Positions 46,328 to 60,097 are shown, counted from the stretch's first letter. The stretch: DNA of 64,000 nucleotides from Zavarzinia compransoris (GCF_003173055.1 NZ_QGLF01000004.1:525575-589574); one strand, 5' to 3'. The notes: generated by a model not told the origin, from the letters alone. A program made the numbers and translations.

Positions 46328-46701
46328 CCAATTCCACCATCCAGCGCGCCCGCCGTCTTCGCCGCGATGCGACCGATGCCGAAGCCCTGCTCTGGTGCCG
46401 TCTGCGCACTGCGGCGTTACCGCTGCGCGCGCGGCGCCAGCACCCGGTGGAGGGGTATATCGCCGATTTCGCCTTTGTGCTGGCGCGTCTGGTCATCGAG
46501 GTCGATGGCGGCCAGCACGCGGGGTCGGAGACGGACCGGGACCGGGATCGCCGTCTCCGCGCTGCCGGCTGGCGCGTGCTTCGTTTCTGGAACCATGAGG
46601 TGACGGACAATATCGAGGGCGTGCTGGAAACGATCGCGCAGACGCTGGCGACATCGCCTCTTCACCCACCCTCGCCCTGCAAGCGCGGCGAGGGTGGGTG
46701 A
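46324..46701 (+). CDS. DUF559 protein (Vsr-like endonuclease fold)
   Basis: A 125-residue protein of DUF559, a family placed by fold in the PD-(D/E)XK nuclease group with the very-short-patch repair endonuclease. Motifs: RRLRRDATDAEALLWCRLR near 10-28, RRQHPVEGYIADFAFVLARL, the nuclease core VIEVDGGQHAGSETDRDRDR near 57-76, and GWRVLRFWNHEV near 82. The last 15 or so residues (SPLHPPSPCKRGEGG) are encoded by the left arm and loop of a palindromic repeat, as if the repeat had captured the original stop. Palindromic repeats lie on both sides. Function unproven; no partner methylase is nearby. Confidence 0.8.
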   Translation: MANSTIQRARRLRRDATDAEALLWCRLRTAALPLRARRQHPVEGYIADFAFVLARLVIEVDGGQHAGSETDRDRDRRLRAAGWRVLRFWNHEVTDNIEGVLETIAQTLATSPLHPPSPCKRGEGG

Positions 46702-46704
46702 AGA
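46659..46704. repeat. 18-bp inverted repeat at the end of the DUF559 gene
   Basis: TCTTCACCCACCCTCGCC at 46659-46676 pairs perfectly with its complement at 46687-46704 around a ten-base loop. The DUF559 stop codon is inside the right arm. uvrA ends seven bases away on the other strand. No T-tract on either side, so it belongs with the dispersed palindromes more than with intrinsic terminators, though it could separate the two convergent genes. Confidence 0.85.
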
Positions 46705-46710
46705 TCGCCG

Positions 46711-49587
<2,877 letters not shown>

Positions 49588-49735
49588 GGGGCCTCAGCAA
49601 TGCGGCACGACGCGGACGCGACGGAAAACCGAACCACGGCATGATATGGTCTGAAGGTTCATCGCAGTCTATGCCTCGGCGGCGGATTATGAGTAGAAAC
49701 GTCGCAACATGCCACTTGATCGAGTCGGCATCATC

Positions 49736-49750
49736 GTTCTTATTATGTTC
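49736..49750. promoter_or_regulatory. LexA SOS box (GTTC-N7-GTTC) between uvrA and ssb
   Basis: GTTC at 49736-49739 and GTTC at 49747-49750 are separated by exactly seven bases, the direct-repeat LexA site known from alphaproteobacteria. It lies 36 bases before ssb and about 150 before uvrA. A TTGATC -35 (49716-49721) and a TATTAT -10 (49741-49746, inside the box) point to ssb as the gene most directly blocked. The spacer of 19 is long, so the promoter call is tentative. Confidence 0.85.
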
Positions 49751-49786
49751 TAGTCTGTCGGTGTCGCAAGCACCAAGGGGAGAGCC

Positions 49787-50335
49787 ATGGCGGGCAGTGT
49801 CAACAAGGTCATTCTGGTCGGCAACCTGGGCCGCGATCCGGAATCCCGCAACCTGCAGGACGGCAGCCCGGTGGTGAACCTGTCGGTCGCCACCTCGGAA
49901 TCCTGGAAGGACCGCATGTCCGGCGAGCGCAAGGAGCGCACGGAGTGGCATCGCGTCGTCATCTTCAATGAGAACCTGGCCCGCATCGCCCAGCAGTACC
50001 TGCGGAAGGGCAGCAAGGTCTATGTCGAAGGCGCGCTCCAGACCCGGAAATGGACCGACCAGCAGGGCCAGGAGCGTTTCTCGACCGAAGTCGTGCTGCA
50101 GAAATTCCGCGGCGAACTGACCCTGCTCGACGGCAAGGGCGAGGGCGGCGGCATGGGCGGGCCTGACGACATGGGCGGCGATTTCGGCGGCGGCTCGGGC
50201 GGCGGCCGGTCGGGCGGCGGCGGCGGCTTTGGCGGCGGCGGCGGCCGGTCCTCGGGCGGTGGCGGCGGCGGCGGCGGCCGGTCGGGCGGCGGCTTCGGCG
50301 GCGGCCCGGATCTCGACGACGAAATTCCCTTCTGA
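49787..50335 (+). CDS. ssb: Single-stranded DNA-binding protein
   Basis: Coats single-stranded DNA and recruits repair proteins. 182 residues: OB fold to about residue 112, beginning [19 protein letters not shown] with [19 protein letters not shown], then a long Gly/Ser/Arg linker (about 120-172), and the acidic tip DLDDEIPF that binds partner proteins. An AGGGGAG ribosome site precedes the ATG. It diverges from uvrA and shares the SOS box region. gpsA starts 27 bases later. Confidence 0.97.
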   Translation: MAGSVNKVILVGNLGRDPESRNLQDGSPVVNLSVATSESWKDRMSGERKERTEWHRVVIFNENLARIAQQYLRKGSKVYVEGALQTRKWTDQQGQERFSTEVVLQKFRGELTLLDGKGEGGGMGGPDDMGGDFGGGSGGGRSGGGGGFGGGGGRSSGGGGGGGGRSGGGFGGGPDLDDEIPF

Positions 50336-50362
50336 TCCTCGCCCGTCAAGGGAGGGCAGGGC

Positions 50363-51445
50363 ATGAGCGCCGGGTCGGGAACAGGGGCTGAACCGCGCCC
50401 GTTCGAGCGCATCGCCATCGTCGGCGCCGGGGCCTGGGGCACGGCGCTGGCGCTCACCGCCCATCGCGCCGGGCGCGGGGTCGCGCTCTGGGCGCGGGAA
50501 GCCTCGGTGGTCGAAGCGGTGGCGCGCGACCGGCGCAATCCTTTCCTGCCGGCCCCGGTCGACCTGCCGGCGGCGATCGCCGTCACCGGCGACCTGCCGG
50601 CGGTGGTCGCGGGGGCCGATCTCGTCCTGATGGTGACGCCGTCCCAGCACCTGCGCCGCATGCTGGGCGAGGTCGCGCCCCTGCTCGGGCCGGCCGTTCC
50701 GGTGGTCATCTGCGCCAAGGGCGTCGAGGGGGAAACCGGCGCCCTGATGAGCGCGGTGGGCGCGGCCGCCTTGCCCGGCCGGCCGCTGGCCGTCCTCTCC
50801 GGCCCCACCTTCGCGACCGAAGTCGCCCTGGACCTGCCGACGGCGGTGACCGTCGCCGCCCGGGGCGACCATGGCTTTGGGCCCGATCACCTGGCGGCGC
50901 GCGTCGCCGTCACTTTCGCCACCCGCCACTTCCGGCCCTATCTGTCGGACGACCTGATCGGGGTCGAGATCGGCGGCGCGGTGAAGAATGTCATCGCCAT
51001 CGCCTGCGGCATCGCTGCCGGCAAGGGCCTGGGCAGCAATGCCCGCGCCGCCCTGATCACCAGGGGGCTGGCCGAACTCACCCGTCTCGGCGTCGCGGTC
51101 GGGGCCCGGTCGGAAACCCTGGGCGGCCTGGCCGGGGTGGGCGACCTGGTGCTGACCTGTTCGAGCGAGCAGTCGCGCAACTTCTCCTTCGGCAAGGCGC
51201 TGGGCGAGGGGCGGCGCGCGGCCCTGACCGACGACGGGCCGGTGGTCGAGGGGGCGGTGAATGCCGCCGCCGTGGTCGCCCTCGCCCGCAGGCTCGGCAT
51301 CGCCATGCCGATCTGCCTCGGGGTCGAGGCGATCCTGAACGGCGCCGCGGTCGACGACATCATGGCCGGCCTGATGACCGGCGACCTGAAACCCGAAGCC
51401 CTGGCCGCCGAGAAGCAATTCCAGATCCCGCACCCGGCGCTTTGA
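50363..51445 (+). CDS. gpsA: Glycerol-3-phosphate dehydrogenase [NAD(P)+]
   Basis: Makes sn-glycerol-3-phosphate for phospholipids. 360 residues: nucleotide-binding IAIVGAGAWGTALALTAHRA near residue 17, the substrate loop LSGPTFATEVALDLPTAV, the catalytic Lys in EIGGAVKNVIAIACGIAAGK near 212, and GLAGVGDLVLTCSSEQSRNF. A GGAGG site precedes ATG 50363. An N-terminal lead of about 15 residues is longer than usual. Its last codons, HPAL-stop, form part of an 18-bp sequence repeated after the parDE module. Confidence 0.95.
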   Translation: MSAGSGTGAEPRPFERIAIVGAGAWGTALALTAHRAGRGVALWAREASVVEAVARDRRNPFLPAPVDLPAAIAVTGDLPAVVAGADLVLMVTPSQHLRRMLGEVAPLLGPAVPVVICAKGVEGETGALMSAVGAAALPGRPLAVLSGPTFATEVALDLPTAVTVAARGDHGFGPDHLAARVAVTFATRHFRPYLSDDLIGVEIGGAVKNVIAIACGIAAGKGLGSNARAALITRGLAELTRLGVAVGARSETLGGLAGVGDLVLTCSSEQSRNFSFGKALGEGRRAALTDDGPVVEGAVNAAAVVALARRLGIAMPICLGVEAILNGAAVDDIMAGLMTGDLKPEALAAEKQFQIPHPAL

Positions 51446-51446
51446 C
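51429..51446. repeat. 18-bp direct repeat, left copy (gpsA 3' end)
   Basis: CGCACCCGGCGCTTTGAC covers the last four codons and stop of gpsA plus flanking bases. The identical 18 bases recur at 52083-52100, just after parE. The bases outside the repeat differ on both sides. The pair brackets a 636-base segment holding only the parDE promoter, operator and genes. Confidence 0.92.
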
Positions 51447-51493
51447 AAGCGGCTTCATCGCTATCAAAATTAGCGCATATTTTGACATCGATG
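51442..51493 (+). promoter_or_regulatory. parDE promoter and dyad operator
   Basis: TTGACA (51442-51447), a 17-base spacer and CAAAAT (51465-51470) make a good sigma-70 promoter whose -35 straddles the gpsA stop codon. A 15-bp inverted repeat with two mismatches (51456-51470 and 51479-51493, core TCAAAAT/ATTTTGA, eight-base centre) covers the -10 and the expected start site. This fits autorepression by ParD or the ParDE complex. Confidence 0.7.
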
Positions 51494-51521
51494 GCGGATC
51501 GCCCGCGGGGCGGAGGTTCAC

Positions 51522-51767
51522 ATGAATGTCTCCTTGGGTGAGCGATGGGAGCATTTCGTCGCCATGATCGTGGCCGAAGGCCGTTATGGCTCGGCGAGCG
51601 AGGTCGTGCGCGAGGGGCTGCGGCTGGTCGAGGAACGCGAGGCCCGATTGAAGGCATTGCGGGACACGCTCGATGCGTCGATCGCCGATGGCGGCGACCA
51701 TAGCGATGCCGATGTCGCAGCGGCACTGGATGCCAGGGCCGCGAAACTGGCCGACGACGGTCTTTGA
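51522..51767 (+). CDS. parD: ParD-family antitoxin
   Basis: An 81-residue antitoxin. The N-terminal ribbon-helix-helix region runs MNVSLGERWEHFVAMIVAEG and YGSASEVVREGLRLVEEREA; the C-terminal helix that wraps the toxin follows. GGAGG lies five bases before the ATG. ParD binds ParE and represses its own promoter. The toxin gene begins one base after this stop. The module lies between two copies of the gpsA end, so it is probably a later arrival. Confidence 0.9.
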   Translation: MNVSLGERWEHFVAMIVAEGRYGSASEVVREGLRLVEEREARLKALRDTLDASIADGGDHSDADVAAALDARAAKLADDGL

Positions 51768-51768
51768 G

Positions 51769-52071
51769 GTGCGTCGCCTGGTTTACCGCTCGGCGGCCCG
51801 CGACGATCTTCTTGCCATTTTCGAGTTTATCGCCCGGGAAGCCGCGAGTACGGACCAGGGCAGGCGCGTCGTCGACGCGTTGCGTCGGAAATGTGCCCGG
51901 CTGGCGCAATTGCCCGGTGAATTGGGGCGGCCTCGGCCGGAATTGCGCCCCGATATCCGCAGCTTTCCCTTCAAAGGTTATGTGATCTTCTTTCGCTACC
52001 GTGGCGACGTGCTCGAAGTGGTGAACATTCTTCACGGAAATCGCGATGTCGATGCCTATTTTGGATCTTGA
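51769..52071 (+). CDS. parE: ParE-family toxin (RelE/ParE superfamily)
   Basis: A 100-residue toxin of the RelE/ParE fold; ParE members typically poison DNA gyrase. It starts at GTG 51769, one base after parD, and reads RRLVYRSAARDDLLAIFEFI, then RVVDALRRKCARLAQLPGEL, and ends with the conserved strand pair SFPFKGYVIFFRYRGDVLEV and NILHGNRDVDAYF. All core elements are present, so it should be active unless held by ParD. A longer frame upstream runs inside parD and is not used. Confidence 0.9.
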   Translation: MRRLVYRSAARDDLLAIFEFIAREAASTDQGRRVVDALRRKCARLAQLPGELGRPRPELRPDIRSFPFKGYVIFFRYRGDVLEVVNILHGNRDVDAYFGS

Positions 52072-52082
52072 GAAGGCAGGCT

Positions 52083-52100
52083 CGCACCCGGCGCTTTGAC
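52083..52100. repeat. 18-bp direct repeat, right copy
   Basis: CGCACCCGGCGCTTTGAC, identical to the left copy at the gpsA end. It starts 12 bases after the parE stop and belongs to no gene, although in frame it would read HPAL-stop. It looks like the leftover of the original gpsA 3' end, or of the donor junction, after insertion of parDE. Confidence 0.92.
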
Positions 52101-52198
52101 CTGTTTACCCGGTTGCTTTCCCGTGCGCGCCGTCACAGCGTGGGGGCGGGCACCTGTGGCTTGATGGGCGGGGTGCGGTTCATCGTTCGGGGGGTAGA

Positions 52199-53194
52199 AT
52201 GTCTCGCTTGATCAGGTTTGCAGGGGTGCTGGCGCTTGGGGTCGTGGCGACGGCCGGTGGTGCGGCGCTGGCGGAGACCACGGATTGCGGCAAGTGCAAG
52301 GATATCCCCTTGCTGTCGCGCTATCCCGGGTCCTTCCTGGTCGGCCAGGAGCAGCGCGCCTTCGACGAGGTGAGCCTGCCCGCCGGCCCGACCATCGAGA
52401 CGCCGGACTTCAAGCGCGTCTTTTCGAAGACCCAGGATCTCGAAGGCAGGGTGGACAAGCTGTTCTACCACGGGCCGAAGGGGCGCAGCGGCCTCGAAGT
52501 CTATGCCAACTACCAGGAGGCCCTGGCCAAGGCCGGCTTCGAGACCCTCTATTCCTGCAAGGGCGACACCGACGACGGCTGCGGCAAGAATTTCGGCTAT
52601 GCCTACAACAATGTGAACCCGGTGCCCGGCGGCAGCATGGAGGCGGGCCAGGGCATCCCCGACCTCGACAAGCCGCGCTATACGCTCGCCCGCCTGCGCC
52701 GCCCGGAAGGCGACGTCTATCTCGGCATCGCCGCCGGCGACCTGAAGTTCCGCGATGTCGCCGGCATCCTGATCACCGTGGTCGAGACCAAGCCGATGGA
52801 CCGGGGCCTCGTCACCGTCGATGCCGCCGCCCTGTCCAAGGCCCTGGTGGCGGACGGCAAGATCGCCCTTTACGGCGTCTATTTCGATGTCGACAGCGCG
52901 GTGGTGAAGCCGGAATCGAAGGACCAGCTGGATCAGGTCGCGGCCCTTCTCAAGAGCGATCCCGCCCTGAAGCTGCTGGTCACCGGCCATACCGACAGCA
53001 CGGGCGATTTCGCCCACAACATGAAACTGTCGGCCGACCGGGCGGCCTCGGTGGTCGCGGCCCTGGTCGGCACCTATGGCATCGAGGCGGCGCGCCTGAC
53101 CTCGGCCGGGCTCGGCTCCACCTCGCCGGTCGCGCCCAACGACACCGAGGAAGGCCGCGGCCGGAACCGAAGGGTCGAACTGGTTCGCCAGTAA
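52199..53194 (+). CDS. OmpA-family protein with DUF4892-like N-terminal domain
   Basis: A 331-residue exported protein. Signal peptide MSRLIRFAGVLALGVVATAG to ALA near residue 25. The N-terminal domain (about 28-200) begins with a Cys pair (DCGKCKDIPLLSRYPGS) and resembles DUF4892; it has another Cys pair in YSCKGDTDDGCG. The C-terminal OmpA-like domain (about 215-331) has FDVDSAVVKPESKDQLDQVA, VTGHTDSTGDFAHNMKLSAD and RNRRVELV, the peptidoglycan-binding pattern. It would be periplasmic and attached to the wall. Not a porin barrel. Role unknown. Confidence 0.83.
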   Translation: MSRLIRFAGVLALGVVATAGGAALAETTDCGKCKDIPLLSRYPGSFLVGQEQRAFDEVSLPAGPTIETPDFKRVFSKTQDLEGRVDKLFYHGPKGRSGLEVYANYQEALAKAGFETLYSCKGDTDDGCGKNFGYAYNNVNPVPGGSMEAGQGIPDLDKPRYTLARLRRPEGDVYLGIAAGDLKFRDVAGILITVVETKPMDRGLVTVDAAALSKALVADGKIALYGVYFDVDSAVVKPESKDQLDQVAALLKSDPALKLLVTGHTDSTGDFAHNMKLSADRAASVVAALVGTYGIEAARLTSAGLGSTSPVAPNDTEEGRGRNRRVELVRQ

Positions 53195-53255
53195 GGGCCG
53201 CCTCCCCGCGGGCGGGGGCTGAACGGCCGGGGCCCGATCGCCGCCGATATGCCCT

Positions 53256-53585
53256 TCACCGCGTCGCGAGGATGCAGGTGAAGCCGAGGGCACGGGTATC
53301 GAGGGCACGGGTATCGGGGGTCGGCCGAATGGTCATGGTGCGGACGCTCTCCGGCGCGCAGATGCCGCTGCGCTGAAGAACGACGGCCTGCCCCGCAACG
53401 GTCATGGCCGCGCGCAGGCGGCTGCCGGGCGGGCATTGATGCTCGGCGACGGCGGCGATGACCTCGGCGGCCGTGCGCGCCGTGTCGGACGAGGCCGCGC
53501 AGAGCGGCGGATCCTGGGCAACGGCGGGATCGGCCGCCATGATCAGGGCCAGGACAGGGACGGCGAGGCGGGTGACACGGAACAC
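53256..53585 (-). CDS. Small exported protein of unknown function
   Basis: A 109-residue protein I do not recognise. The GTG at 53585 has AAGAAGG six bases upstream and starts a clear signal peptide, MFRVTRLAVPVLALIMAADP, ending AVA near residue 23. The mature part is about 85 residues with four Cys (PLCAAS, HQCPPG, GICAPE, FTCILA), likely two disulfides in the periplasm. A 15-bp tandem duplication near the 3' end encodes the repeat TRALD-TRALG. Longer open frames through this stretch are shadows. Confidence 0.6.
   Translation of the reverse strand: MFRVTRLAVPVLALIMAADPAVAQDPPLCAASSDTARTAAEVIAAVAEHQCPPGSRLRAAMTVAGQAVVLQRSGICAPESVRTMTIRPTPDTRALDTRALGFTCILATR
53286..53315. repeat. 15-bp tandem duplication in the small exported protein gene
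   Basis: GAGGGCACGGGTATC occurs twice without a gap, in frame, so it adds five residues near the C-terminus of the exported protein. Confidence 0.85.
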
Positions 53586-53704
53586 GGCTGGCCTTCTTTT
53601 CTTCGCGGGCGGCTGAAGATGCGCGCGATCGAAATGAAACCATGCCACGCGCCCCGGCACCGGGCCAGCCGGGATACGACCCTGCGGCTGCCGGCGATAC
53701 CGGC

Positions 53705-54523
53705 TCAGGCTGCCGGCGTCAGCCGGGCGCGGTGGCTGTCCAGGTCCTCGCGGTTGTCGTGGTCCCAGGGGTGGAAGCCCGGGCGGAAGAAGTCGAGCCA
53801 GGGCAGGGCCGTGCGCGTGATCACGCCCTTCGGCCCCCAGAACAGGCCGAGCAGGCGCAGCCAGTTGCGCAGGTTGCTGTGCCCGTCCGCCTTCAGGATG
53901 GTCGCGACATGAACGAAGAGGAAGAAGCTGAAGGTCAAGGTCACCGTCAGCATGACCTGTGCCCGCAGCAGATAGCCGAGGATGCCCGGCGCGACCGTGC
54001 GATAGACATCGAAGGCGACGGCCTTGTGCTCGCTCTCTTCGATCGCGTGCCAGCGCCAGAGGCGGGCCATCTCCGGGTCGGCATCGGCAAGGAGGTCGGT
54101 CCGCTTCAGCAGGGAAGAGGCCAGGATGGCGGTGAAATGTTCGAGCGCCACGGTCATGGCCAGGCGCCGCTTCGGCCCGAAGATGCGGTTGACGAAGGCG
54201 ATCCGCTTTTTCACCCCGTCTTCCAGCCGGGTGACGGCGGGCCCGGCGCGTTCGGTCACCATGCGGTTGTAGCGCAGATGCTCCCGGCTGTGGATCGCCT
54301 CCTGGGTGGTGAAGCCCTTGATCTCCGCCTGAAGCTGGGGATCGCTGACGGCGCCCGCATTGTCGCGCACCGCGTCCATGAAGAAGCGCTCGCCCTCGGG
54401 GAACATCAGCGACATGCCGTCGAAGAAGGCGGTGCGGGCCGGGTCGCCGCCGCACCACAGGCCGCGCGGGCCGTCGACCTTGAACATGATGTTGCGCGGG
54501 GTGATCGTCGTCAGGCTGGCCAT
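53705..54523 (-). CDS. Predicted metal-dependent hydrolase (PF10118 family)
   Basis: A 272-residue member of PF10118, related in pattern to ferritin-like di-iron proteins. Possible metal ligands are the Glu and His of FTTQEAIHSREHLRYNRM near 73-90, EHFTAILAS near 127 and AIEESEHKAVAFDVY near 160-175. A hydrophobic stretch (VMLTVTLTFSFFLFVHVATI) suggests membrane association. GGAGG five bases before ATG 54523 decides the start over the ATG 12 bases upstream. Members are often next to TetR regulators; here an Lrp gene is upstream. No reaction is established. Confidence 0.8.
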   Translation of the reverse strand: MASLTTITPRNIMFKVDGPRGLWCGGDPARTAFFDGMSLMFPEGERFFMDAVRDNAGAVSDPQLQAEIKGFTTQEAIHSREHLRYNRMVTERAGPAVTRLEDGVKKRIAFVNRIFGPKRRLAMTVALEHFTAILASSLLKRTDLLADADPEMARLWRWHAIEESEHKAVAFDVYRTVAPGILGYLLRAQVMLTVTLTFSFFLFVHVATILKADGHSNLRNWLRLLGLFWGPKGVITRTALPWLDFFRPGFHPWDHDNREDLDSHRARLTPAA

Positions 54524-54534
54524 GACCGCCTCCA

Positions 54535-54576
54535 TGTCATATTGACAAATATGTTAGTATAACCGGTCGACGTCAA
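54535..54576 (-). promoter_or_regulatory. Promoter with dyad before the PF10118 gene
   Basis: On the minus strand, TTGACG (54576-54571), a 17-base spacer and CATATT (54553-54548). Just downstream, TGTCA-N3-TGACA forms a perfect 5-bp dyad at 54535-54547. The half-site equals that of the operator at 43162, but the spacing differs (three against seven), so a shared regulator is only a possibility. Confidence 0.45.
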
Positions 54577-54582
54577 GCGCCG

Positions 54583-55044
54583 TCACAGGTGATGGGTCGG
54601 CAGGGCGGCGGAGAGTTTCACCGTCTCCATCGAGATATGGGCCGACATGTCGTAAAGCTCGATCCGGCGCAGCAACTGCTTATAGACCGTGTCGTAATAT
54701 TCGACATTGGGCAGCACCAGCTTCAGCACATAGTCGAAATTGCCGGTCAGGCGATGAACCTCGACGATTTCCGGAATGGCGGTGACGGCGGCGTGGAACT
54801 GGTCCAGCCACTCTTCCGCGTGGCGCCCGGTGCGGACCAGGAGGAAGATCGTGGTCGGCAGGTTCAGCTTGCGGCGGTCCAGCCGGGCACTGGTGCCGAG
54901 CAGGTAGCCGTCGTCCCGCAAGCGCGCGATCCGGCGCGAGCAGGCGGAAGGGGAAAGGGCGACCGCCGCCGCGATCTCGGTCACCGGGGTCTCGGCATCG
55001 GTCTGCAACAGGGTCAGGATACGGCGGTCGCGGTCGTCGAGCAT
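54583..55044 (-). CDS. Lrp/AsnC family transcriptional regulator
   Basis: A 153-residue feast/famine regulator. HTH domain: [20 protein letters not shown] and [20 protein letters not shown]; then the ligand-sensing RAM domain with [23 protein letters not shown] 55044 gives the usual length. It diverges from an Asp/Glu racemase gene across 149 bases, and Lrp members often control the amino-acid gene beside them, so the racemase is a likely target. Confidence 0.93.
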   Translation of the reverse strand: MLDDRDRRILTLLQTDAETPVTEIAAAVALSPSACSRRIARLRDDGYLLGTSARLDRRKLNLPTTIFLLVRTGRHAEEWLDQFHAAVTAIPEIVEVHRLTGNFDYVLKLVLPNVEYYDTVYKQLLRRIELYDMSAHISMETVKLSAALPTHHL

Positions 55045-55193
55045 GGCGGGATTCCGATGGATGCAATGGAAATGCGCGTTTCTTCCACTATACGCTTCGG
55101 GCATGCGTTGTAATGGCCGGAAATCCTGTCGAAAGCGCGCCGATTGCCGGTGATCCGCGCGATAAATGTCCCGGTGAAACGGCGGAGCGCGAC

Positions 55194-55901
55194 ATGAAGA
55201 CCATCGGCCTGATCGGCGGCATGAGCTGGGAATCGACGGCGACCTATTACCGGCTGATCAATCAGGCGGTGCGGGCGCGGCGCGGCGGGCTGGCCTCCGC
55301 CGACCTGATCCTGCATTCCCTGGATTTTTCCCGCGTCGCGGCCCTCCAACAGGCCGACCGCTGGGACGAGGCGGGCAAATTGCTGGGCGCCGCCGGCGCC
55401 GGGCTGGCCCGGGCCGGGGCGGATTGCGTGCTGATCTGCACCAATACGATGCATCTGGTGGCCGAACCGGTGGCGCGCATGGCCGGCATCCCCCTGATCG
55501 ACATCATCGATGCGACGGCGGCCGCCCTCAAGGCGGACGGGCGCCGGGCGCCCCTGCTGCTGGCCACGCGCTATACGATGGAACACGGTTTCTATGCCGA
55601 GCGCATGGCCCGCCACGGCATCGCGGTCCAGGTGCCGGCCGCCGACGACCGCGCCCTGGTCCATGACGTGATCTTCCGGGAATTGTGCCAGGGCGTGATC
55701 GAGCCCCGGTCGCGGCAGCGCTTCTTCGCGGTCATCGAGGCGGCCCGGGCGCAGGGCGCCGATGCCGTGATCCTGGGCTGCACCGAAATCTCGCTGCTGC
55801 TGGACCCGGACGGGCTGGCGCTGCCGGGCTACGACACCACCGCCATCCACGCCGAGGCGGCGGTCCGCTTCGCGCTGGACGTGGGCGCCCGGGCGGCCTA
55901 A
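55194..55901 (+). CDS. Aspartate/glutamate racemase family protein
   Basis: A 235-residue cofactor-independent racemase-type enzyme. The two catalytic Cys are in [20 protein letters not shown] near residue 82 and [13 protein letters not shown] near 197, and it opens [20 protein letters not shown], the pattern of YgeA-like broad-specificity racemases. ATG 55194 is the conserved start; 27 extra residues upstream are not part of the family. It converges with marC and their stop codons overlap (CTAA). Confidence 0.91.
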   Translation: MKTIGLIGGMSWESTATYYRLINQAVRARRGGLASADLILHSLDFSRVAALQQADRWDEAGKLLGAAGAGLARAGADCVLICTNTMHLVAEPVARMAGIPLIDIIDATAAALKADGRRAPLLLATRYTMEHGFYAERMARHGIAVQVPAADDRALVHDVIFRELCQGVIEPRSRQRFFAVIEAARAQGADAVILGCTEISLLLDPDGLALPGYDTTAIHAEAAVRFALDVGARAA

Positions 55902-56527
55902 CCGAACAGGCCGCTGGTCTTCAGCCCGTCGAAGACGAATTGCACGGCCAGCGCCGCCAGCAGCACGCCGAAAATGCGGCTGATGACATGGACGCCGGTG
56001 ACGCCCAGCACCCGCTGCACCCCGGTCGCCACCAGCATCAGCAGGTAGCCGACCAGCAGCACCCCGGCGAGGCCGAGGAAGACCATGGTTTCCTTCAGCG
56101 GATCGCCGCTGTTGGCCGAGGTCAGCAGGATGATCGAGCCGATGGCGCCCGGCCCGGCGAGAAGGGGCGTCGCCAGGGGCACCACGGAAATATCCGGCCG
56201 GTTCAGGGCCTCCGCCTCTTCCTCGTCGGTCGTCGTCGTGCTGCCGGATTCCCGGACGAAGACCATGTCGAGCGAGATGAGCAGGAGGAGGATGCCGCCC
56301 GCGACCCGAAGCGCCGGCAGCGAGATCCCGAACAGGCGGAGCAGGGGGTCGCCGGCCAGGCCGAACACCAGCATGATGCCGCCGGCGAACAGGGTCCCCT
56401 TCAGGGCGATCCGGCGCCGTTCGGCCGGCGTATTGTTGTTGGTCAGCGCCGCGAACAGCACGGCGACATCGGCTGGACCGATGGTGGCGAAGAAGGTGGT
56501 GAAGGCGATCAGGAAGGTTTCGATCAT
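55898..56527 (-). CDS. MarC family (UPF0056) membrane protein
   Basis: A 209-residue integral membrane protein with about six helices. It starts MIETFLIAFTTFFATIGPAD and has ERRRIALKGTLFAGGIMLVF, VPLATPLLAGPGAIGSIILL and GVHVISRIFGVLLAALAVQF, all MarC-family traits. Early claims of a role in multidrug resistance were not upheld; the function is unknown. The start at ATG 56527 drops 12 unrelated residues of the longer frame. The 253-base gap up to gyrA holds AT-rich promoter-like sequence. Confidence 0.9.
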   Translation of the reverse strand: MIETFLIAFTTFFATIGPADVAVLFAALTNNNTPAERRRIALKGTLFAGGIMLVFGLAGDPLLRLFGISLPALRVAGGILLLLISLDMVFVRESGSTTTTDEEEAEALNRPDISVVPLATPLLAGPGAIGSIILLTSANSGDPLKETMVFLGLAGVLLVGYLLMLVATGVQRVLGVTGVHVISRIFGVLLAALAVQFVFDGLKTSGLFG

Positions 56528-56780
56528 GGACGCCCCGGCACAAAGGGGAAGTCTAACCCCCAAACTTTCCCGCTGTCGCGCCCCGATTCTCCACCCGGCC
56601 CGGGCGAATGCGCCGCGGCATGCCGAAAACGGATAGAATATCTATATTTTCCAATGGCTTATGGGGCGCCAGATAGGGCTGGCCAGGGATGTGTCGGACT
56701 TGCTACAGTCCGGCCACGGATGAGGCCCGCTCCCGGCCTTCCCAGACGCCGACCACCGGCGCAAACAGCAAGCATTTCTC

Positions 56781-59584
<2,804 letters not shown>

Positions 59585-59588
<4 letters not shown>

Positions 59589-60097
59589 GCCGCATCGGGG
59601 TCTATCCCGGCACGTTCGATCCGCCGACCCTCGGCCATTTCGACATCATCCGGCGCGGCGCCAAGCTGGTCGACCGGCTGGTGCTGGGCATCGGCGTCAA
59701 TTCCAGCAAGGCGCCCCTGTTCGATTTCGAGGAGCGGCTGGAAATGATGCGCGAACTGGTCGCCGGCCTTGCCGACGAGCCGGGGGTGGGGGAGATCGCG
59801 GTGGTGCCCTTCAAGGGCCTCGTCGTCCATTTCGCCCGCGAGCATCGGGCGACCGTGCTCCTCCGCGGGCTTCGCTCCGGCACCGATTTCGACTATGAGT
59901 TCCAGATGACGGGCATGAACGCGACCATGGCGCCCGAGGTCGAGACCGTGTTCCTGATGGCCGATCTCGCCCATCAGGCGATCGCGTCCAGCCTGGTCAA
60001 GGATGTGGCGAAACTGGGCGGGCCCTACGCGGCTTTCGTGCCGCCCGTCGTCGCCGAACGCCTGCGCCTGAAGCTCGAAAAACTCAAATCCGCGTGA
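59585..60097 (+). CDS. coaD: Phosphopantetheine adenylyltransferase
   Basis: Penultimate step of coenzyme A synthesis. 170 residues: [20 protein letters not shown] at the N-terminus holds the nucleotidyltransferase TxGH-type motif, then [20 protein letters not shown] with substrate-binding Arg, and the ISSS-like [15 protein letters not shown] near 137-151. Its start overlaps the gyrA stop by four bases (ATGA), so the two are coupled. The order gyrA-coaD-peptidyl-prolyl isomerase is common in alphaproteobacteria. Confidence 0.97.

Noticed and set aside
51673..51768. Longer start for the ParE toxin inside parD
   Set aside because: The added residues are antitoxin-frame shadow, rich in Met/Pro/Ser; GTG 51769 directly after the parD stop fits the family.
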